Assembly (NCBI GenBank): GCA_900609035.2
Contig: UXAT02000034.1
Span: forward strand, 1-64,000
Direction of reading: 5' to 3'
From: Candidatus Defluviicoccus seviourii
GTDB taxonomy: Bacteria > Pseudomonadota > Alphaproteobacteria > Rhodospirillales > Defluviicoccaceae
DNA length: 64,000 nucleotides
Shown: positions 36,401 through 46,049 of the stretch, in pieces
How positions within the stretch are numbered: the stretch's first letter is position 1
How the letters are laid out: the number at the start of each line of letters is the position of its first letter
The notes under the pieces: generated by a model
Database searches by the model: none
Told to the model about the DNA's origin: nothing
Seen by the model: the letters and a program-made list of their open reading frames with translations, nothing else
Translations under genes and position numbers: made by a program

Positions 36401-38185
36401 ATGAGCGACAACCGCAACATGATCCTTGCGATCGTGCTGTCCGTCCTGATCCTGATCGGCTTTCAGTATGGCTACGATCTGATCTATCCGAAGCCGGCTC
36501 AGCCGCCGGTGCCCGCGCAGCAGGAAACCGTCGAGACGACGCCGACGGCACTTGGCACGACGGCACCGGGAGCCGAGCCGGCCGGGGTGAACATCCCAAC
36601 GTCCGGATCGACGACGGCACCCGCGGCAGCACCTTCGCCGCTCGCGCCGTCGCCGGCGGCGACGCGCAACAGTGTGCTCGGCCAGTCGCAGCGGATCCCC
36701 ATCAACACGCCCCGCCTCCATGGCTCGATCGCATTGACCGGCGGCCGGCTCGACGACCTGACGCTGGCCACCTACCATGAGACGATCGATCCCAAGAGCC
36801 CGGAGATCGTTCTGTTTTCACCGCCGGCAACCCCCGATGCCCACTTCGTCCAGGTGGGTTGGGTCGGTTCACTTGGCGCGGGGGAACTGCCGGACAGCAA
36901 CACTGTATGGCGCGCCGACGGCGACGAGTTGACGCCGCAGAGCCCGCTGACCCTCTCCTGGACCAGCCCGTCCGGCCTCGTTTTCAAGCGCACCTTTGCC
37001 GTCGACGACGGCTTTCTGTTTACCGTGACCCAGACGGTCGAAAACGGCAGCGCGACAGATGTCACGCTTACGCCTTACGCCTTGATCTCACGACTGGGCA
37101 CACCGCACACCGGCGGCTACTACATTCTGCATGAGGGACCGCTTGGCGTCTTCGACGGCACGCTGAAGGAAATTAAGTACAAGGATCTGGCAGAGGCCGG
37201 AACCATACAACAGAAGTCACGAGGTGGATGGGTCGGCATTACCGACAAGTATTGGCTGAGTGCCCTCGTAGCGAATCACGACGATGGCATTACCTCGCGT
37301 TTTTTTCACGAAACCTACGAAGGTCGAGACCGTTACCAGGTCGATTTCGTCGGAGCCCCGTTGAGCTTGGCACCGGGCATTACTGTCTCCGCTGAGTCGA
37401 GGATCTTTGCCGGCGCGAAAGAGGTCAAGCTCCTCGACCGCTACCGCGACCAGTATCAGATCGATCGGTTCGACCGTGCCATCGATTTCGGCTGGTTTTA
37501 TTTCCTGACCAAACCTCTGTTCTATTTCCTGATTTTTATCCACGGTGTGGTGGGGAACCTGGGCGTAGCCATCCTTCTGTTGACGGTGACGATCAAGCTT
37601 CTCTTCTTCCCGCTTGCGAACAAATCGTATGTCGCAATGTCGAAGATGCGCCAACTTCAGCCCGAAATTGCCAAGCTGAAGGAGCGTTTCGGCGACGACA
37701 AAGCCCGTTTCAACCAGGAAATGATGGCGCTTTACAAGCGGGAGAAGGTCAACCCCGCGTCCGGTTGTCTACCGGTCCTGATCCAGATTCCCGTGTTCTT
37801 TGCGCTTTACAAAGTCCTGTTCGTGACCATCGAGATGCGGCATGCGCCGTTCTTCGGCTGGATTCAGGACCTAGCAGCGCCCGATCCGACCTCGGTGTGG
37901 AACCTGTTCGGCCTGATCCCCTGGGATCCCGCGACCGTCATCCCGCATTTCCTGAACATCGGCGCTTGGCCGCTCATCATGGGCTTCACCATGTGGCTGC
38001 AGCAGCGGCTCAACCCGCAGCCTCCCGATCCGATTCAGGCCAGGATGTTCATGCTGCTGCCGTTCGTTTTCACGTTCTTCCTCGCCTCCTTTCCGGCCGG
38101 CCTCGTCATCTACTGGGCCTGGAACAACACCTTGTCGATCATCCAGCAGTGGGTGATCATGCGCCGCATGGGCGTGAAGCCGTGA
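36401..38185 (+). CDS. yidC: Membrane protein insertase YidC
   Basis: A 594-residue long-form YidC of gram-negative bacteria. It has an N-terminal transmembrane anchor (MILAIVLSVLILIGFQYGY), a Pro/Ala-rich linker, a large periplasmic beta domain, and the five-helix insertase core from about residue 365 (FYFLIFIHGVVGNLGVAIL, then NPASGCLPVLIQIPVFFALY). It inserts and folds inner-membrane proteins, with or without Sec. It lies 27 bp after yidD in the rpmH operon. Confidence 0.98.
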   Translation: MSDNRNMILAIVLSVLILIGFQYGYDLIYPKPAQPPVPAQQETVETTPTALGTTAPGAEPAGVNIPTSGSTTAPAAAPSPLAPSPAATRNSVLGQSQRIPINTPRLHGSIALTGGRLDDLTLATYHETIDPKSPEIVLFSPPATPDAHFVQVGWVGSLGAGELPDSNTVWRADGDELTPQSPLTLSWTSPSGLVFKRTFAVDDGFLFTVTQTVENGSATDVTLTPYALISRLGTPHTGGYYILHEGPLGVFDGTLKEIKYKDLAEAGTIQQKSRGGWVGITDKYWLSALVANHDDGITSRFFHETYEGRDRYQVDFVGAPLSLAPGITVSAESRIFAGAKEVKLLDRYRDQYQIDRFDRAIDFGWFYFLTKPLFYFLIFIHGVVGNLGVAILLLTVTIKLLFFPLANKSYVAMSKMRQLQPEIAKLKERFGDDKARFNQEMMALYKREKVNPASGCLPVLIQIPVFFALYKVLFVTIEMRHAPFFGWIQDLAAPDPTSVWNLFGLIPWDPATVIPHFLNIGAWPLIMGFTMWLQQRLNPQPPDPIQARMFMLLPFVFTFFLASFPAGLVIYWAWNNTLSIIQQWVIMRRMGVKP

Positions 38186-38188
38186 GCA

Positions 38189-38887
38189 GTGGTGAGCGGT
38201 CCGGTTCCTGACGCGAATCCAGGGGAACAGGCCGACGCGGCAGCGCTTGAGGCGGGGCGGCTGTTGTTCGCGCGGCCCTGCCGGTTCGTGCTTGGCGCCG
38301 CCGGCCGCGACCAATTGCCTGAAGGTGGCTTGCCGGAGATCGCCTTTGCCGGCCGCTCTAACGTCGGCAAATCGAGTCTGATCAATGTCCTGACCGGGCG
38401 AACACGGCTGGCGGCGACATCCGTCACCCCCGGCCGGACCCGGCAACTGAATTTCTTCAACCTCGATGATCGGCTGATGCTGGTCGACCTGCCGGGCTAC
38501 GGCTATGCGCAGGCACCGAAGACCGAGGTCGCCCGCTGGACGCGGCTGGTGCAGGATTACCTGACCGGCCGGCCGGTGCTGCGTCGCGTCCTCGTGCTGA
38601 TCGACGGCCGCCACGGCGTCAAAGAGATCGATCAGCGGGTAATGGCGCTGCTCGACCGCGCCGCCGTCTCCTACCAGGTCGTACTCACCAAGTGCGACAA
38701 GGTCACCGCAACGACGCTGCCGGGCTTGCTCGCGCGCGTTGCCACCCAACTCGCCAAGCACACGGCCGCACATCCGGACCTGCTGCCGACAAGCGCGCGC
38801 CTCGAAACCGGGATCGCCGAAGTACGGGCAGAACTCGCCCGCCTTTCCCAGTGGCAGGCCGAAGCGGCGGAGCCGTCGTGCGGATGA
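38189..38887 (+). CDS. engB: Ribosome biogenesis GTP-binding protein YihA/YsxC (EngB)
   Basis: A 232-residue GTPase of the TrmE-Era-like class. G1 GRSNVGKSSL, G2 SVTPGRTRQLNFF, G3 DLPGYGYA and G4 TKCDK are all present. It assists 50S subunit assembly. GTG 38189 starts 3 bp after the yidC stop; GTG 38192 is equally possible. The order yidC-engB-argB is common in alphaproteobacteria. Confidence 0.96.
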   Translation: MVSGPVPDANPGEQADAAALEAGRLLFARPCRFVLGAAGRDQLPEGGLPEIAFAGRSNVGKSSLINVLTGRTRLAATSVTPGRTRQLNFFNLDDRLMLVDLPGYGYAQAPKTEVARWTRLVQDYLTGRPVLRRVLVLIDGRHGVKEIDQRVMALLDRAAVSYQVVLTKCDKVTATTLPGLLARVATQLAKHTAAHPDLLPTSARLETGIAEVRAELARLSQWQAEAAEPSCG

Positions 38888-38950
38888 GCGTTTCAGCCGA
38901 TCGGACTCTTTTCGCTGGCATTCCGCCAAGCGCACCTTAGATTTGCCGCC

Positions 38951-39859
38951 ATGGCCGAGACACCCCCCAAGAGCCGCGAAGAGTGGCTGGAGCAGGCGCG
39001 CACCCTCTCGGAAGCGCTGCCGTTCATGCGCCGTTATGCCGGCGCAACGTTCGTCATCAAGTACGGCGGCCACGCGATGGGCGACGCCGCGCTTGCGGCC
39101 GGATTCGCGCGCGACGTCGTACTCCTGCGCCAGGTCGGCATCAACCCGGTGGTGGTCCACGGCGGCGGACCGCAGATCGGGCGCATGCTGGACCGGCTGC
39201 GGATCAAGAGCGAGTTCGTCGATGGTTTGCGTGTCACCGACCGCGAGACTGTCGAGGTCGTGGAGATGGTCCTCGCCGGCTCGATCAACAAGGAGATCGT
39301 GTCAGCGATCAATGCCGCCGGCGGTTTTGCTGTCGGCCTCTCCGGCAAGGACGGCAACCTGATGCGGGCGCAGCGCCTGCGCCGGACCAAGCGCGACTTG
39401 TCCTCGAACATCGAGCGGATTCTGGATCTCGGCCTCGTCGGCGAGCCAAGCGAGGTCAACCCGCACATCTTGGAGTTCTACGAGCGCTCAGACATCACAC
39501 CGGTCATTGCGCCGATCGGCTTTGGCCAGAATGGTGAGACGCTCAACGTCAACGCCGATACCGCGGCCGGCGCCATCGCGGCTGCGGTCAGTGCCGAGCG
39601 GCTGTTGCTGCTGACCGACATCGAGGGCGTGCTCGACAAGAACGGAAACCTGATCACCGAGATGACGGCGAGCCAAGCGCGCCGCTATATCTCCGACGGC
39701 ACCATCCAGGGCGGCATGATTCCAAAGGTGGAAACCTGCCTGGAGGCGGTCGGCAAGGGCGTCGCCGCGGCCGTCATTGTTGACGGCCGGGTCCCGCATG
39801 TGTTGCTGCTCGAACTGTTCACCGAGCACGGGGCGGGGACGCTCGTCCGCGCCGGTTGA
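38951..39859 (+). CDS. argB: Acetylglutamate kinase
   Basis: A 302-residue amino-acid kinase, second step of arginine synthesis. Seen: [12 protein letters not shown] (ATP-binding Lys), [14 protein letters not shown], the [18 protein letters not shown] region and [14 protein letters not shown]. The N-terminal helix before the kinase core is the form linked to arginine feedback inhibition in other bacteria. It is 63 bp after engB with no clear RBS. A tandem repeat starts at its stop codon. Confidence 0.97.
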   Translation: MAETPPKSREEWLEQARTLSEALPFMRRYAGATFVIKYGGHAMGDAALAAGFARDVVLLRQVGINPVVVHGGGPQIGRMLDRLRIKSEFVDGLRVTDRETVEVVEMVLAGSINKEIVSAINAAGGFAVGLSGKDGNLMRAQRLRRTKRDLSSNIERILDLGLVGEPSEVNPHILEFYERSDITPVIAPIGFGQNGETLNVNADTAAGAIAAAVSAERLLLLTDIEGVLDKNGNLITEMTASQARRYISDGTIQGGMIPKVETCLEAVGKGVAAAVIVDGRVPHVLLLELFTEHGAGTLVRAG

Positions 39860-39900
39860 CGCTGGGCGTTGGGCCGGCTGACGCTGGGCCTTGGTCGGCG
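39857..39900. repeat. 22-bp imperfect tandem duplication at the argB stop
   Basis: A unit beginning TGACGCTGGGC occurs at 39857-39878 and again at 39879-39900 with a few mismatches. The first TGA is the argB stop. Probably a small local duplication in the convergent gap. Confidence 0.7.
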
Positions 39901-39915
39901 GCTGCGGTCCTGCGC

Positions 39916-41676
39916 TCAACGCGGTGCGGCGCGGTTGTTGAACTTCAACCGCTCTGGAAACAGCTGATTCGGCAGACCTTCCTGGATCGCCTTGAGATCG
40001 CGGCGCGGCTTGCCGAACAGGTAGCCTTGGACGAACTGCACCCCGCAGTCGCGGGCGAATTCCAGCACCGTCTCGTCTTCGATCATCTCCGCTGCGATGC
40101 TGACACTCATCTCGCGCGCGAACGCAACCAGCGCCTTGACGAAGGCACGGCCGTGGCGCGCCTTGGTCGCGGCGATGACCGAGTGGCCATCCAGCTTGAT
40201 CATGTCGACCTCGAGATTGGCGAGATACTCGAAGTTGGCCGCACCGGCACCGAAGTCATCGAGAGCGACCCGGAACCCCTGCTCCCGCAGCCGCTGGACA
40301 AAGCCGTTGGTTGAGCGCGGATCGGAAATTCGCGCCGACTCGGTGATTTCGAACAGTAGCCGGCCGCGCAACCACGGGCTGGCCTTCAACAGCCGGTCGA
40401 CCTGCGCCAGATAGGACAGCGAACCGACCGATTGGCCGGACACGTTGATCCCGAAACAGGTTTTCGCATTGCGCGGGGTATTGCTCTCCATCCACTTCAG
40501 GAGCTTCTGGAGGACGGCGAGATCGAACGCCGTGATCAGGCCGGTTTCCTCCGCAAACGTGACCTGCTCGTAGATGCTCTGCGCGCCGTACTCGGAACTC
40601 ACCCGCGACAGTGTTTCGTAATAGTTGACTGCGCCGCTGCGAACGTTGAGGACGGGCTGAAAATGGATCTCGAAATCCTGACGATTGATCATATCGCGCA
40701 GCCTCGACAGGTCGTCGGCGGCACGACGGGCGAGCGCGGAGATGCTGTTCGACAGGCCATCGAGGATATGATCACTTGAACGGAGATTGCGGAACCGGTT
40801 CAGCGTGTAGACGACGCCGCGAATTGCCTGCTCGTCACCAATGGCTTCCGCATCAACATCGATCGTTGCGGTTTCGACCGGCGATCCCTGGTTCAAGGGA
40901 TCGGCTTTCTTGGTCAACGTCGCGATCTGTGCCCGCAACGCATCGACGTCGGTGTCCGGACCATGCATGACGCCGAAGCGATCCGACGCCAAGCGCGCGG
41001 CCGCCTCGCCATTGACCGAGTTCTCCTTCAAACACGCGCCAATTGCCACCAGCAGCTCCTTCTCTGCCGCATCGACCAGGCGCGAGCGAAGGTCATCGAA
41101 ACGGGGCAGCACGAGAAGCGACATTGCCCGGCTATCGTCGGACTCACCCTCGGCTAGGTAGCTCGTCACCATGTCGATAAAGCCGTCGCCGTCGATGAGG
41201 CCGCTTTCCTCATCCCTTGGCCGCCGGCCAAACCCGGATGTCCGGGACTTGCCGGCGCTATACCGCAGTCCGAGGAAGAAATGGCCGTTCAGGTCGTGCA
41301 ACTGGTAACCCGCAATCGCAAGCGGAGGTGTCACCCCGCGCTCACCGAGCAGGCGAACAGAGACGCCTTCGATCCGCTCCCGTTTGCGCGCGCCCGCCAG
41401 CAACTCCGTCAGCAGCCCGCGCTCAGCCGGGGCAGCCAGCTTCTCGATCGACTCGCCGACAAGGGCCTCGTTCTTACGACCGAGAAAAGGCTCAACGGCG
41501 CCAGCCGCGTAGACGATCCGCCCATCCGGATCGAGTTCGAACAGGAGATCGGCCCACGAGAACGCGAGTGCTACGAAACGATCGCGTTCGACCCGCAGCG
41601 CCGAAAGCGGCGACACGGGGGACGGAGCGGTGGACGCCAATGCGGTAGAGAGATCGGCAGAGGGAACTCTGTTCAC
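39916..41676 (-). CDS. PAS / degenerate GGDEF / EAL-domain protein
   Basis: A 586-residue probable c-di-GMP phosphodiesterase. Residues about 30-140 look PAS-like (FELDPDGRIVYAAGAVEPFL). Residues about 165-290 resemble a GGDEF fold with the motif reduced to ASDRF (230-234), so no cyclase activity is expected. The EAL domain is at about 330-575. The name motif reads ETL (354-356), yet the catalytic set is there: E354, N411, E443, D473-D474, K494, E530 and Q550 (VQGYLFGKP). No transmembrane segment is seen. It is convergent with argB and divergent from the nucleotidase gene. RBS not strong. Confidence 0.88.
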   Translation of the reverse strand: MNRVPSADLSTALASTAPSPVSPLSALRVERDRFVALAFSWADLLFELDPDGRIVYAAGAVEPFLGRKNEALVGESIEKLAAPAERGLLTELLAGARKRERIEGVSVRLLGERGVTPPLAIAGYQLHDLNGHFFLGLRYSAGKSRTSGFGRRPRDEESGLIDGDGFIDMVTSYLAEGESDDSRAMSLLVLPRFDDLRSRLVDAAEKELLVAIGACLKENSVNGEAAARLASDRFGVMHGPDTDVDALRAQIATLTKKADPLNQGSPVETATIDVDAEAIGDEQAIRGVVYTLNRFRNLRSSDHILDGLSNSISALARRAADDLSRLRDMINRQDFEIHFQPVLNVRSGAVNYYETLSRVSSEYGAQSIYEQVTFAEETGLITAFDLAVLQKLLKWMESNTPRNAKTCFGINVSGQSVGSLSYLAQVDRLLKASPWLRGRLLFEITESARISDPRSTNGFVQRLREQGFRVALDDFGAGAANFEYLANLEVDMIKLDGHSVIAATKARHGRAFVKALVAFAREMSVSIAAEMIEDETVLEFARDCGVQFVQGYLFGKPRRDLKAIQEGLPNQLFPERLKFNNRAAPR

Positions 41677-41832
41677 GATGATCGCCCGATAGTTGAGGTG
41701 CCGGTTTGAACGCAGCCCTAGCTAATATGCCGCAGGCGGTTAATATCCGGTTGCGCTTCGCTTCACTGGCTGGGGGTGCCCTATGGAGAAGGCTGCTTGC
41801 TTCGGCACACCTTTTGACGCCACCTTATCGCC

Positions 41833-42570
41833 ATGAGCCAGCCCCAAACGCAGCAGAACCTAACGACGGCCGTGGCCGATTCCTTCGCCGGGTGGGGCGC
41901 CGTCGAGACCTGGGTTTTCGACCTCGATTACACGCTCTACCCACCATCTGCGGCTCTCTTTGCGCAGATCGAACAGCGGATGCGCGCCTACATTGCCGAG
42001 TTCCTTGGTCTGGATCTCGATGCTGCGTGGCAGCTGCAGAAGGAGTACTTCCACACCTACGGCATGTCGCTCCGTGGCCTGATGGATTTTCACGCCATGG
42101 ACCCGGCGCCTTTTCTTGCCCACGTCCACGATATCGATTTGAGCGTGCTCGATCCAAGCCCGGCCCTCGGTGCGGCGCTCGCAGCGCTGCCGGGACGCAA
42201 GCTGATCTTCACCAATGCGTCGGCCCGCCACGCCGAGCGCGTGCTTGAGCGGCTGGGAATTGCCGGGCACTTCGAGGCCGTCTTCGACATTGTCGCCGCG
42301 GATTACCGGCCGAAGCCAGAGCCGGAAACCTACCGTAACCTCGTTCGCCGCCACAACATCGACCCGCGGCAGAGCGTGATGATCGAGGACCAGGCGCGCA
42401 ATCTCCCGCCCGCGGCCGCGCTCGGCATGACGACCGTATGGGTCCGCTGCACCACCGACCAGCCGCCAGCCCCGGCGGACGTGGCGGCCTCCGTGCATCA
42501 CATCGTCGATGACCTTATTGCCTGGCTCACCGCGATCGGCGCCGCCGAGGCGACGACGACAGAAGGTTGA
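41833..42570 (+). CDS. Pyrimidine 5'-nucleotidase, HAD superfamily
   Basis: A 245-residue HAD hydrolase. Motif I is FDLDYTLY, motif II IFTNAS, motif III the Lys of YRPKPEP, and motif [11 protein letters not shown]. It dephosphorylates pyrimidine nucleoside monophosphates in the yeast Sdt1-like family. It lies 68 bp upstream of dapD; this neighbour is usual in alphaproteobacteria. Start ATG 41833. Confidence 0.9.
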   Translation: MSQPQTQQNLTTAVADSFAGWGAVETWVFDLDYTLYPPSAALFAQIEQRMRAYIAEFLGLDLDAAWQLQKEYFHTYGMSLRGLMDFHAMDPAPFLAHVHDIDLSVLDPSPALGAALAALPGRKLIFTNASARHAERVLERLGIAGHFEAVFDIVAADYRPKPEPETYRNLVRRHNIDPRQSVMIEDQARNLPPAAALGMTTVWVRCTTDQPPAPADVAASVHHIVDDLIAWLTAIGAAEATTTEG

Positions 42571-42638
42571 CTCGCAGCGGTGGCTCACGCATCGTCGCTG
42601 AAGCCGTCTCCTCCCATCCTATCGCAAAACGGAACGCC

Positions 42639-43478
42639 ATGACCGGTGATCTCGAAACGACGATCAATTCCGCCTGGGACCAGCGCGACAGCATTAGTCC
42701 TGCCACCGCCGGCCCCATTCGCGCGGCGGTCGAGCAAACGTTGGCTCTGCTTGACCAGGGCGGCGCCCGCGTCGCCGAGAAGATCGACGGCCGTTGGCAG
42801 GTGAATCAATGGCTCAAGAAGGCGGTGCTCTTGTCGTTCCGCCTCTACGACCTGACGGCGATCGGCGGCAGCGCTGGTGGCGGCACCTGGTTCGACAAGG
42901 TGGCGCCGAAGTTCATGGGCTGGGATGAGGCCCGTTTTCGCGCCGCCGGCTTTCGCGCCGTGCCCGGCTGCATCGTCCGCTATTCGGCCCACGTCGCGCC
43001 CGGCGCCGTGCTGATGCCGTGCTTCATCAATGTCGGCGCCCATGTCGGCGCAGGCACGATGATCGATACCTGGGCGACCGTCGGCAGCTGCGCACAGATC
43101 GGCCGCAACTGCCATATTTCCGGCGGCACCGGCATCGGCGGCGTGCTGGAGCCGCTGCAGGCTGAACCCGTCATCATCGAGGACAACTGCTTCATCGGCG
43201 CTCGTGCGGAAGTCGCGGAAGGCGTGCGTGTCGGCGAAGGTTCCGTGCTTTCGATGGGCGTCTTCATCGGTGCCTCGACCCGCATCGTCGACCGCGAGAG
43301 TGGGCAGATCCTCTACGGCGAAGTGCCGCCGTATTCGGTGGTCGTCTCCGGCACGATGCCTGGCAAGCCGCTTCCGGATGGTACGCCCGGCCCCGGCCTG
43401 TACTGCGCCGTGATCGTCAAGCGCGTCGATGCGAAGACGCGTGCCAAGACCTCGATCAATGAACTCCTGCGGGACTGA
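42639..43478 (+). CDS. dapD: 2,3,4,5-Tetrahydropyridine-2,6-dicarboxylate N-succinyltransferase
   Basis: About 279 residues. It succinylates tetrahydrodipicolinate in the succinylase route to diaminopimelate and lysine. An N-terminal helical domain ([19 protein letters not shown]) precedes a left-handed beta-helix of hexapeptide repeats ([40 protein letters not shown]). ATG 42639 with GGAACG upstream begins MTGDLE, as in the family; the longer frame from 42567 overlaps the previous stop. Confidence 0.97.
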   Translation: MTGDLETTINSAWDQRDSISPATAGPIRAAVEQTLALLDQGGARVAEKIDGRWQVNQWLKKAVLLSFRLYDLTAIGGSAGGGTWFDKVAPKFMGWDEARFRAAGFRAVPGCIVRYSAHVAPGAVLMPCFINVGAHVGAGTMIDTWATVGSCAQIGRNCHISGGTGIGGVLEPLQAEPVIIEDNCFIGARAEVAEGVRVGEGSVLSMGVFIGASTRIVDRESGQILYGEVPPYSVVVSGTMPGKPLPDGTPGPGLYCAVIVKRVDAKTRAKTSINELLRD

Positions 43479-44634
43479 AGACGCGGGCGCGCTGAGCCTC
43501 GCCCAGGCACTCATCCGCTGCCCGAGCGTAACGCCCGTTGATGCCGGCGCGCTGGACGTCCTGCAAGACGCGCTGCTGGGGCTCGGCTTCGGCTGTCACC
43601 GCATAGCCTTCGGCGGCGGCGATGCCGGGGCGCTTGTCGATAACCTCTATGCGCGCCTCGGCAGCCGCGGCCCGAACTTCTGCTTTGCCGGACATACCGA
43701 TGTTGTCCCGCCTGGGGACACCACCGCCTGGTCGGTCGATCCGTTTGCAGGGATGGTCATCGACGGCCGGCTCTACGGCCGCGGCGCGGCCGACATGAAG
43801 GGCGCGATCGCCTGCTTCGTCGAAGCGGTGCGGCGCCTGACCGACGGTGGAAAATGCGCGCCGGAGGGTTCGATCAGCCTCCTGATCACCGGTGACGAGG
43901 AGGGTCCGTCGGTCAACGGCACGCGTCGGGTCCTTGACTGGCTTGGTGAGCGCGGCGAGCGCCTCGATGCCTGTCTCGTCGGCGAGCCGACCAATCCGCA
44001 GGCGATCGGTGACATGATCAAGATCGGTCGCCGCGGCAGCCTGAACGCGCGACTCACTGTGTTGGGCACCCAGGGACACGCTGCCTATCCGCAACTCGCC
44101 GACAATCCGGTGCGCCACCTGGTGCGCATCCTGGCCGCGCTCGACGGCGCGCCGCTCGATCAGGGGACGGAGGCGTTTCAACCCTCGGTGCTGACGATCA
44201 CCTCGGTCGACGTCGGCAATCCAGCTGCCAACGTCATCCCGGCCAGCGCGCGGGCGCTCTTCAACATCCGCTACAACGACCTGCATACGGCCGCAAGCCT
44301 CAGCGCCTGGCTCGAGCGGCAGTGCGAAGCCGAGGGCTGCCGCTACGAGCTCAGCTGCGAGTCGTCCGGCGATCCCTTCTTGTGCCGGAACGAGGCCTTG
44401 AGCCAGACGGTAGCGGCGGCAGTCGAGCGGATCACCCACCGCAGGCCCGAGTTCAGCACCTCGGGTGGCACGTCAGACGGCCGCTTCATCAAGGATTCTT
44501 GCCCGGTGATCGAGTTCGGCCTCGTCGGCGCGAGCGCACACAAGATCGACGAGAACGTCGCGGTCGCGGATCTGGAAACGCTGAGCCAAGTCTACCGTGC
44601 CATCCTTGCAGACTATTTCGGCCAAGCGCCATGA
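43459..44634 (+). CDS. dapE: Succinyl-diaminopimelate desuccinylase
   Basis: About 391 residues of an M20-family di-zinc hydrolase: [12 protein letters not shown] with the first metal His/Asp, [27 protein letters not shown] with the catalytic Glu and a ligand Glu, VGEPTNP, and [14 protein letters not shown]. It removes succinate in the step after dapD/dapC, and the two dap genes overlap by 20 bp. RBS is not obvious, so translation is probably coupled. Confidence 0.96.
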   Translation: MNSCGTEDAGALSLAQALIRCPSVTPVDAGALDVLQDALLGLGFGCHRIAFGGGDAGALVDNLYARLGSRGPNFCFAGHTDVVPPGDTTAWSVDPFAGMVIDGRLYGRGAADMKGAIACFVEAVRRLTDGGKCAPEGSISLLITGDEEGPSVNGTRRVLDWLGERGERLDACLVGEPTNPQAIGDMIKIGRRGSLNARLTVLGTQGHAAYPQLADNPVRHLVRILAALDGAPLDQGTEAFQPSVLTITSVDVGNPAANVIPASARALFNIRYNDLHTAASLSAWLERQCEAEGCRYELSCESSGDPFLCRNEALSQTVAAAVERITHRRPEFSTSGGTSDGRFIKDSCPVIEFGLVGASAHKIDENVAVADLETLSQVYRAILADYFGQAP

Positions 44635-45200
44635 TTCCGTCGCTACGGGAGATTGTGCTGTCCGTCTATGCGGCGGCCCGCCTGGCGCGCTTCGATGCGC
44701 AACCGCTGGCCTATTTTGATGCCTCGCCCGCAGGCGTCTTCCGCTCCTTCTTTGCCGCCGTCGTGGTGGCACCCTTCTATGCCTTGACACTGGCAACCCG
44801 TTTCACCGCCGCGGCAGACCCTGTTGACCCCATGCGGTTCGCGCTCGCCGAGGGGATCGCCTACGTCCTGTCCTGGGTCGCCTTCCCGCTCATGATGGTC
44901 GACATCGCGCAAGCGGTCGACCGGCCTGGGCGATTGTATCTCTACATCTGTGCCTACAACTGGTCGCTGGTGGTGCAGAACGCGCTCATCCTGCCGATCG
45001 CGGTCCTCGTGACGACGGGCATCATACCGCCCGACATCGGACAGCCGTTGTGGCTTACCGCGATCGCCGCGATCACGGTCTACATCTGGTTCATCGCCCG
45101 CAGCGCGCTCGAGATCTCAAGCCTCATGGCGGTCGGCATCGTCGTCCTCGATATCATCGTGAGCCTGATCATCAGCGCGATCGCCGGCCGGCTCTACTGA
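44631..45200 (+). CDS. Multi-pass membrane protein of unknown function downstream of dapE
   Basis: A 189-residue protein with about five transmembrane segments ([95 protein letters not shown]). It somewhat resembles Yip1-type proteins; I do not recognise it firmly. ATG overlaps the dapE stop (ATGA). Its last 84 bp overlap the 3' end of truA on the opposite strand. Confidence 0.75.
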   Translation: MIPSLREIVLSVYAAARLARFDAQPLAYFDASPAGVFRSFFAAVVVAPFYALTLATRFTAAADPVDPMRFALAEGIAYVLSWVAFPLMMVDIAQAVDRPGRLYLYICAYNWSLVVQNALILPIAVLVTTGIIPPDIGQPLWLTAIAAITVYIWFIARSALEISSLMAVGIVVLDIIVSLIISAIAGRLY

Positions 45201-45959
45201 CGCCGGCTCGCCATCCGGCCGCGGATAGCGCACTTCCATCAGACACAATCCGGCCGCAGGCGCCGTCGGTCCGGCCAGATCGCGCCGGCCCGAGGCAAGC
45301 GCGGTTGCAACCCGTTCCGGCACTACCCTGCCCTCGCCGACTTCCCTCAAGGTGCCGGCGATGATCCGCACCTGGTTATGGAGGAAGGAGCGTGCCCGCG
45401 CCTCCAGCCAGATCTCGTCACCGACACGGATCACGGCAAGCGCATCCAGGGTCTTGACCGGCGAGCGGGCTTGGCAAAGCGCCGCTCGGAAGGCGCTGAA
45501 ATCGTGCCGGCCGACGAGAAGGCGGGCCGCAGCCGCCATCACGTCCGTATCAAGCGGTTTCGGCAACCACCAAACGCGGCCGCGATCGAGTACCGGCGGC
45601 GCCGCGCGGTTGAGGATGCGATAGCAGTACACGCGGGCGGAAGCCGAAAAGCGGGCGTGAAAAGTAGAACCGGCCTCCGCAACCGCAAGCACTGCCACCG
45701 CCGCCGGCTTGAGGTGGAAATTGGTCGCGCCACGGATCGTTGCCATGGACCACGGGCGATTGAGATCGACATGCGCGACCTGGCCCGCGGCATGCACACC
45801 GGCATCGGTCCGCCCGGCGCCGATGACCGTGACCGGATGCCCGGCGAAGCGGCTGATCGCCTCCTCCACCGCCGCCTGCACCGAAGGCCCGTTCATCTGC
45901 CGCTGCCAGCCGACGAAGGCGCTGCCATCATATTCGAGGATGAGCTTGTAGCGTGGCAT
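45117..45959 (-). CDS. truA: tRNA pseudouridine(38-40) synthase
   Basis: About 280 residues. Isomerises uridines 38-40 in the anticodon arm. The catalytic Asp is in GAGRTDAGVHAAGQV; KLILEYDGSAFVGWQRQ opens the fold, and FLHNQVRIIAGTL and GPTAPAAGLCLMEVRY close it. The conserved protein ends there. About 32 more acidic residues ([15 protein letters not shown]) follow and are encoded antisense to the end of the membrane protein gene, so the tail is probably a product of stop-codon loss. ATG 45959 (MPRYKL) is chosen over 45980. Confidence 0.95.
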   Translation of the reverse strand: MPRYKLILEYDGSAFVGWQRQMNGPSVQAAVEEAISRFAGHPVTVIGAGRTDAGVHAAGQVAHVDLNRPWSMATIRGATNFHLKPAAVAVLAVAEAGSTFHARFSASARVYCYRILNRAAPPVLDRGRVWWLPKPLDTDVMAAAARLLVGRHDFSAFRAALCQARSPVKTLDALAVIRVGDEIWLEARARSFLHNQVRIIAGTLREVGEGRVVPERVATALASGRRDLAGPTAPAAGLCLMEVRYPRPDGEPASVEPAGDRADDQAHDDIEDDDADRHEA

Positions 45960-46049
45960 CAGGTCTCGCGACGTTGGCAAAATCCTAAGACATGAACACT
46001 ATGCTGGCGAGGCAGCTGGGGGCCCCTCATGTGGTAGCGGGAACAAAAC

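Noticed and set aside
45974..46005. TTGGCA...TATGCT promoter before the unknown gene at 46050
   Set aside because: The spacing is 20 bp, too long for a convincing sigma70 promoter.
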